Below, one piece after another: positions 11,857 through 14,664 of a DNA stretch of 14,664 nucleotides (position 1 is its first letter; the number at the start of each line of letters is the position of its first letter). Source of the DNA: a bacterium (lineage in GTDB: Bacteria; UBP13; UBA5359); contig JAQVUQ010000019.1 of assembly GCA_028699365.1 (NCBI GenBank), positions 1 to 14,664 on the forward strand, given 5' to 3'. The position numbers and the translations under genes were made by a program. The notes beneath the pieces are model-generated. The model did not search any database. It was not told where the DNA came from and was given only the letters and a program-made list of their open reading frames with translations.

Positions 11857-14664
11857 ATGGAAACGTTACACGGCTTTAACTTGATCATGGACAAAACGAT
11901 ACCCGAGATAGAGGCAAGAACCCGGCTATATCGCCATGCGGCGACCGGAGCACGGTTGCTCTCCGTTGAATGCGACGAAGAGAACAAGGTCTTCGGTATC
12001 ACCTTCAGGACGCCGCCGCCTGATTCTACCGGCGTACCGCATATAATGGAGCACTCCGTGCTTTGCGGCTCGCAAAAATACAGGACCAAGGATCCGTTTG
12101 CGGTTTTGCTGAAGGGTTCGCTTCAGACGTTTCTCAACGCTTTTACCTTTCCGGATAAGACCTGCTATCCGGTAGCCAGTCAGAACTACACCGATTTGAG
12201 GAATCTCATCGATGTTTATATGGACGCCGTCTTCCACCCTCTGCTGACGCCGCAGACATTGCAGCAGGAGGGATGGCACTACGAACTGGAGGACATCGAA
12301 GATCCGCTGACCATAAAGGGCGTCGTTTACAATGAGATGAAAGGCTATTACTCTTCGCCCGACAGCGTGCTGGGCGATTATTCGCAATTCTCACTCTTTC
12401 CCGGAAACGAATACCGGCATTCACCCGGCGGCGAGCCCAAGGTGATTCCGCAGTTGACATACGATCAATTCATGAATTTCCACCGGACTTATTATCATCC
12501 CGGCAACGCCTTTATATACTTCTACGGAGATGATGATCCCGAAGAGCGGCTGAAGCTGATGAACGGCTATCTCCAGGAGTATGGTCATTTGGAGATAGCG
12601 TCCGAAATAGGCCTCCAGGCCTTGATGAACAAGCCGGAGCGCTTTGAACGGGCCTATGCCGGCGGAGAGGCAGCCGCCCTTGGTCGCGGCGGCATGATGA
12701 CGGTAAACTGGCTTTTGCCTGAGACGGCGGATGCCGCCACCAACATCGGCCTGAGGATGCTGGAGTATATACTTATCGGCATGCCGGCCTCGCCCCTGCG
12801 CAAGGCTCTGATCGATTCGGGGCTTGGAGAGGATATAGCGGGAACAGGCCTTGAGACGGAGATAAGGCAGATGTTCTTCTCCACCGGGCTCAAAGGGATG
12901 AATCTTGATGATGCGGATAAAGTGGAAGAGCTTATTATAAACACGCTGGCAGCGCTTTCTGATAAAGGCATAGATCCTGCTACTACCGAGGCGGCGGTGA
13001 ACACCATTGAGTTTCGCTTCCGGGAGAACAACACCGGCGTTAAGTTCCCACGGGGCCTGGGGTTGATGCTGCGCTCGCTGACTACCTGGCTTTACGGCGG
13101 AGATCCGACTGCATTGCTGGCATTCGAAGCGCCTCTCGCTGACGTCAAGGCCGGGATAAAGGCGGATGGCCGGTATTTTGAAAAACTTATCGAGCGATAT
13201 TTCCTTAACAACGGCCATCGCACTACGTTGCTGCTGCGTCCCGACCCGGACCTGGCCGGAAGGGAGGAGGCTGCGGAAGCCGCCAGGCTGGCGGAGATCA
13301 AGGCCGGTCTGGATCAACGATCGCTGAAAGAGATCGTTGAAGCTACCGGCAGCCTCAGGCAGATGCAGGAGAAGCCTGACGATCCTGTGACCATTGCCGC
13401 TATCCCCAGGCTGCATCTGAGTGACATAGACAGGACGACAAAGGACATACCGGCAGAGCTTATCGATCTGGCCGGTTGCAGGGTACTTTACCACGATATC
13501 CCGACTTCGAATATCGTTTATCTCGATATCTGTTTCGATTTGCATAATCTGCCGGAACGGCTTCTTCCTTATGTGCCGCTTTTCGGCCGTGCCCTGACGG
13601 AGATGGGTACTGAAAGGGAAGATTTCGTTGCTTTATCACAGCGCATCAACGGAAAAACAGGCGGTATAACCCCGCGATTGCTCACTTCCGCCGTCATGCA
13701 CGAAAAGAACGGCGCGGTATGGCTTGTGCTGCGCTCCAAGACTATGATCGACAAAGGTCGGGAGTTGACGGCCATTCTCACCGATATAATCGGCGGGCTT
13801 TGTCTGGACAATCGCGACCGTTTCAAGCAGATGGTAATGGACGAGAAGGCAAGGCGGGAAGCTTCATTGATACCCGCCGGACACGAAGTGGTGAACCTTC
13901 GTTTGACAGCCGCATACGATGAGTCTACCTGGGCGGCTGAGCAGATGTCGGGCATCTCCAGCATCTTCTTCCTCCGTCGACTGCAGGAGATGACCGACAG
14001 TGCATGGGGGGAAGTTCTGGCTAACCTGGAGGAGATCAGGAGCACACTGTTCAGACGCGGGGCGATGATGTGCAATGTCACCGTGTCGCGGCGTGACTGG
14101 GAAACGTTTGCTCCTGTCATGGGGGATTTTCTGGAAAGCATCTCTCCTGAGGCCGGCACGCATGTAGAGTGGAGCCGGTCCATGCCGGGGATTAACGAAG
14201 GCCTTATAATTCCGGCCCAGGTCAACTACGTAGGCAAGGCGGCTTCTCTCTATGATCTGGGATATACGCTGGATGGATCTGTCGATGTCATAAGGAAGTA
14301 TCTTCGTACCACATGGCTGTGGGACAAAGTAAGATTACAGGGCGGTGCGTACGGGTGCTTTGCCTTTTTCGATATACCGTCGGGAGTTCTTTCCCTGATA
14401 TCGTATCGTGATCCCAACCTTATGCAGACACTTCAAGCATACGATGAGACGCCCGCGCACCTTCAAAGCATTGTAATGAGTGCGGATGATCTGGAGAGGA
14501 CCGTCATCGGCGCCATCGGGGAGAGAGATGCATATCGTTTGCCTGATGCCCGCGGATACGAATCGTTGCAATATTTCCTGAGCGGAAGAACCATCCAACT
14601 GAGGCAGCGTCTGAGAGAAGAGACATTGACCGCCACCATTGATGATTTCAAGTCTTTCGGCAAC
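11857..14664 (+). CDS. M16C zinc metallopeptidase, PreP-like, 3' end outside window
   Basis: The frame is open from ATG 11857 to the last base, giving 936 residues of a family of about 970, so only a short C-terminal piece is missing. It is a presequence-protease type peptidase that encloses and degrades short unfolded peptides. The inverted zinc motif is HIMEH (His62, Glu65, His66), and the distal ligand is Glu160 in GVVYNEMKG. Further landmarks are SLQTFLNAFTFPDKTCYPVA, the M16C-associated linker (QEKPDDPVTIAAIPRLHLSD, around 500-520), and the C-terminal GGAYG near 828-832 with YRDPNLMQTLQ from 850. Arg826 precedes GGAYG as in PreP. The active-site half and the inactive half are both present. 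No signal peptide is visible, so a cytoplasmic role is likely. GGAAGGTG (11845-11852) lies 4 bases before the ATG. It follows recQ by 89 bases with its own possible promoter. Confidence 0.93.
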   Translation, partial: METLHGFNLIMDKTIPEIEARTRLYRHAATGARLLSVECDEENKVFGITFRTPPPDSTGVPHIMEHSVLCGSQKYRTKDPFAVLLKGSLQTFLNAFTFPDKTCYPVASQNYTDLRNLIDVYMDAVFHPLLTPQTLQQEGWHYELEDIEDPLTIKGVVYNEMKGYYSSPDSVLGDYSQFSLFPGNEYRHSPGGEPKVIPQLTYDQFMNFHRTYYHPGNAFIYFYGDDDPEERLKLMNGYLQEYGHLEIASEIGLQALMNKPERFERAYAGGEAAALGRGGMMTVNWLLPETADAATNIGLRMLEYILIGMPASPLRKALIDSGLGEDIAGTGLETEIRQMFFSTGLKGMNLDDADKVEELIINTLAALSDKGIDPATTEAAVNTIEFRFRENNTGVKFPRGLGLMLRSLTTWLYGGDPTALLAFEAPLADVKAGIKADGRYFEKLIERYFLNNGHRTTLLLRPDPDLAGREEAAEAARLAEIKAGLDQRSLKEIVEATGSLRQMQEKPDDPVTIAAIPRLHLSDIDRTTKDIPAELIDLAGCRVLYHDIPTSNIVYLDICFDLHNLPERLLPYVPLFGRALTEMGTEREDFVALSQRINGKTGGITPRLLTSAVMHEKNGAVWLVLRSKTMIDKGRELTAILTDIIGGLCLDNRDRFKQMVMDEKARREASLIPAGHEVVNLRLTAAYDESTWAAEQMSGISSIFFLRRLQEMTDSAWGEVLANLEEIRSTLFRRGAMMCNVTVSRRDWETFAPVMGDFLESISPEAGTHVEWSRSMPGINEGLIIPAQVNYVGKAASLYDLGYTLDGSVDVIRKYLRTTWLWDKVRLQGGAYGCFAFFDIPSGVLSLISYRDPNLMQTLQAYDETPAHLQSIVMSADDLERTVIGAIGERDAYRLPDARGYESLQYFLSGRTIQLRQRLREETLTATIDDFKSFGN

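Noticed and set aside
12421-13545. Minus-strand open frame of 374 codons
   Set aside because: It lies wholly inside the M16C peptidase gene, which has clear family motifs on the plus strand. Its translation is low-complexity and unlike any family I recognise.

Overview
This is a bacterial chromosomal window of moderate GC content made of ordinary, mostly vertical-looking genes. It holds eight protein-coding genes (the first and last cut by the window edges) and one tRNA. I see no transposase, phage gene, CRISPR array or toxin module. The lineage is not decided by the sequence. Formate-tetrahydrofolate ligase, a secreted beta-helix protein and two proteins with Sec signal peptides fit an anaerobic or facultative environmental bacterium, possibly from a poorly cultured phylum; that is inference.

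Layout. Positions 2-1285 are the 3' part of fhs (one-carbon metabolism). A gene-free stretch of about 300 bases follows (1286-1581) and is unusually structured: a stem-loop on the fhs stop codon, a 15-base tandem repeat, a short palindrome, a 9-base inverted repeat, and five copies of an 8-base repeat (GCTAANNA) ending next to a G-rich ribosome binding site. Next comes a tight three-gene cluster, probably an operon: a secreted 16-repeat TPR protein (1582-3507), NAD kinase overlapping it by 8 bases (3500-4399), and the DNA repair ATPase RecN 6 bases later (4406-6100). A self-contained tRNA-Ser(GCT) unit (6135-6318) follows, with a good promoter, an encoded CCA end and a textbook intrinsic terminator.

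The gene at 6429-8594 is the most unusual in the window. It is a secreted protein with an N-terminal PDZ domain, a central right-handed beta-helix and a C-terminal HtrA/trypsin-like domain. Its catalytic serine position is a cysteine (His537, Asp566, Cys639). It converges, with no gap between stop codons, on a minus-strand PAS-PP2C (SpoIIE/RsbU-type) phosphatase gene (8595-9671). A 20-base perfect palindrome covers both stop codons.

A 236-base divergent spacer carries a good promoter and a leader hairpin in front of recQ (9908-11767, TTG start). The last gene (11857 to the window end) is an M16C zinc metallopeptidase of the PreP/presequence-protease type, lacking only its C-terminal end. Functionally the window mixes housekeeping repair (recN, recQ), cofactor and one-carbon metabolism (nadK, fhs), protein turnover (M16C, the HtrA-like protein) and signalling (PP2C). 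Only TPR-nadK-recN looks like a true operon.
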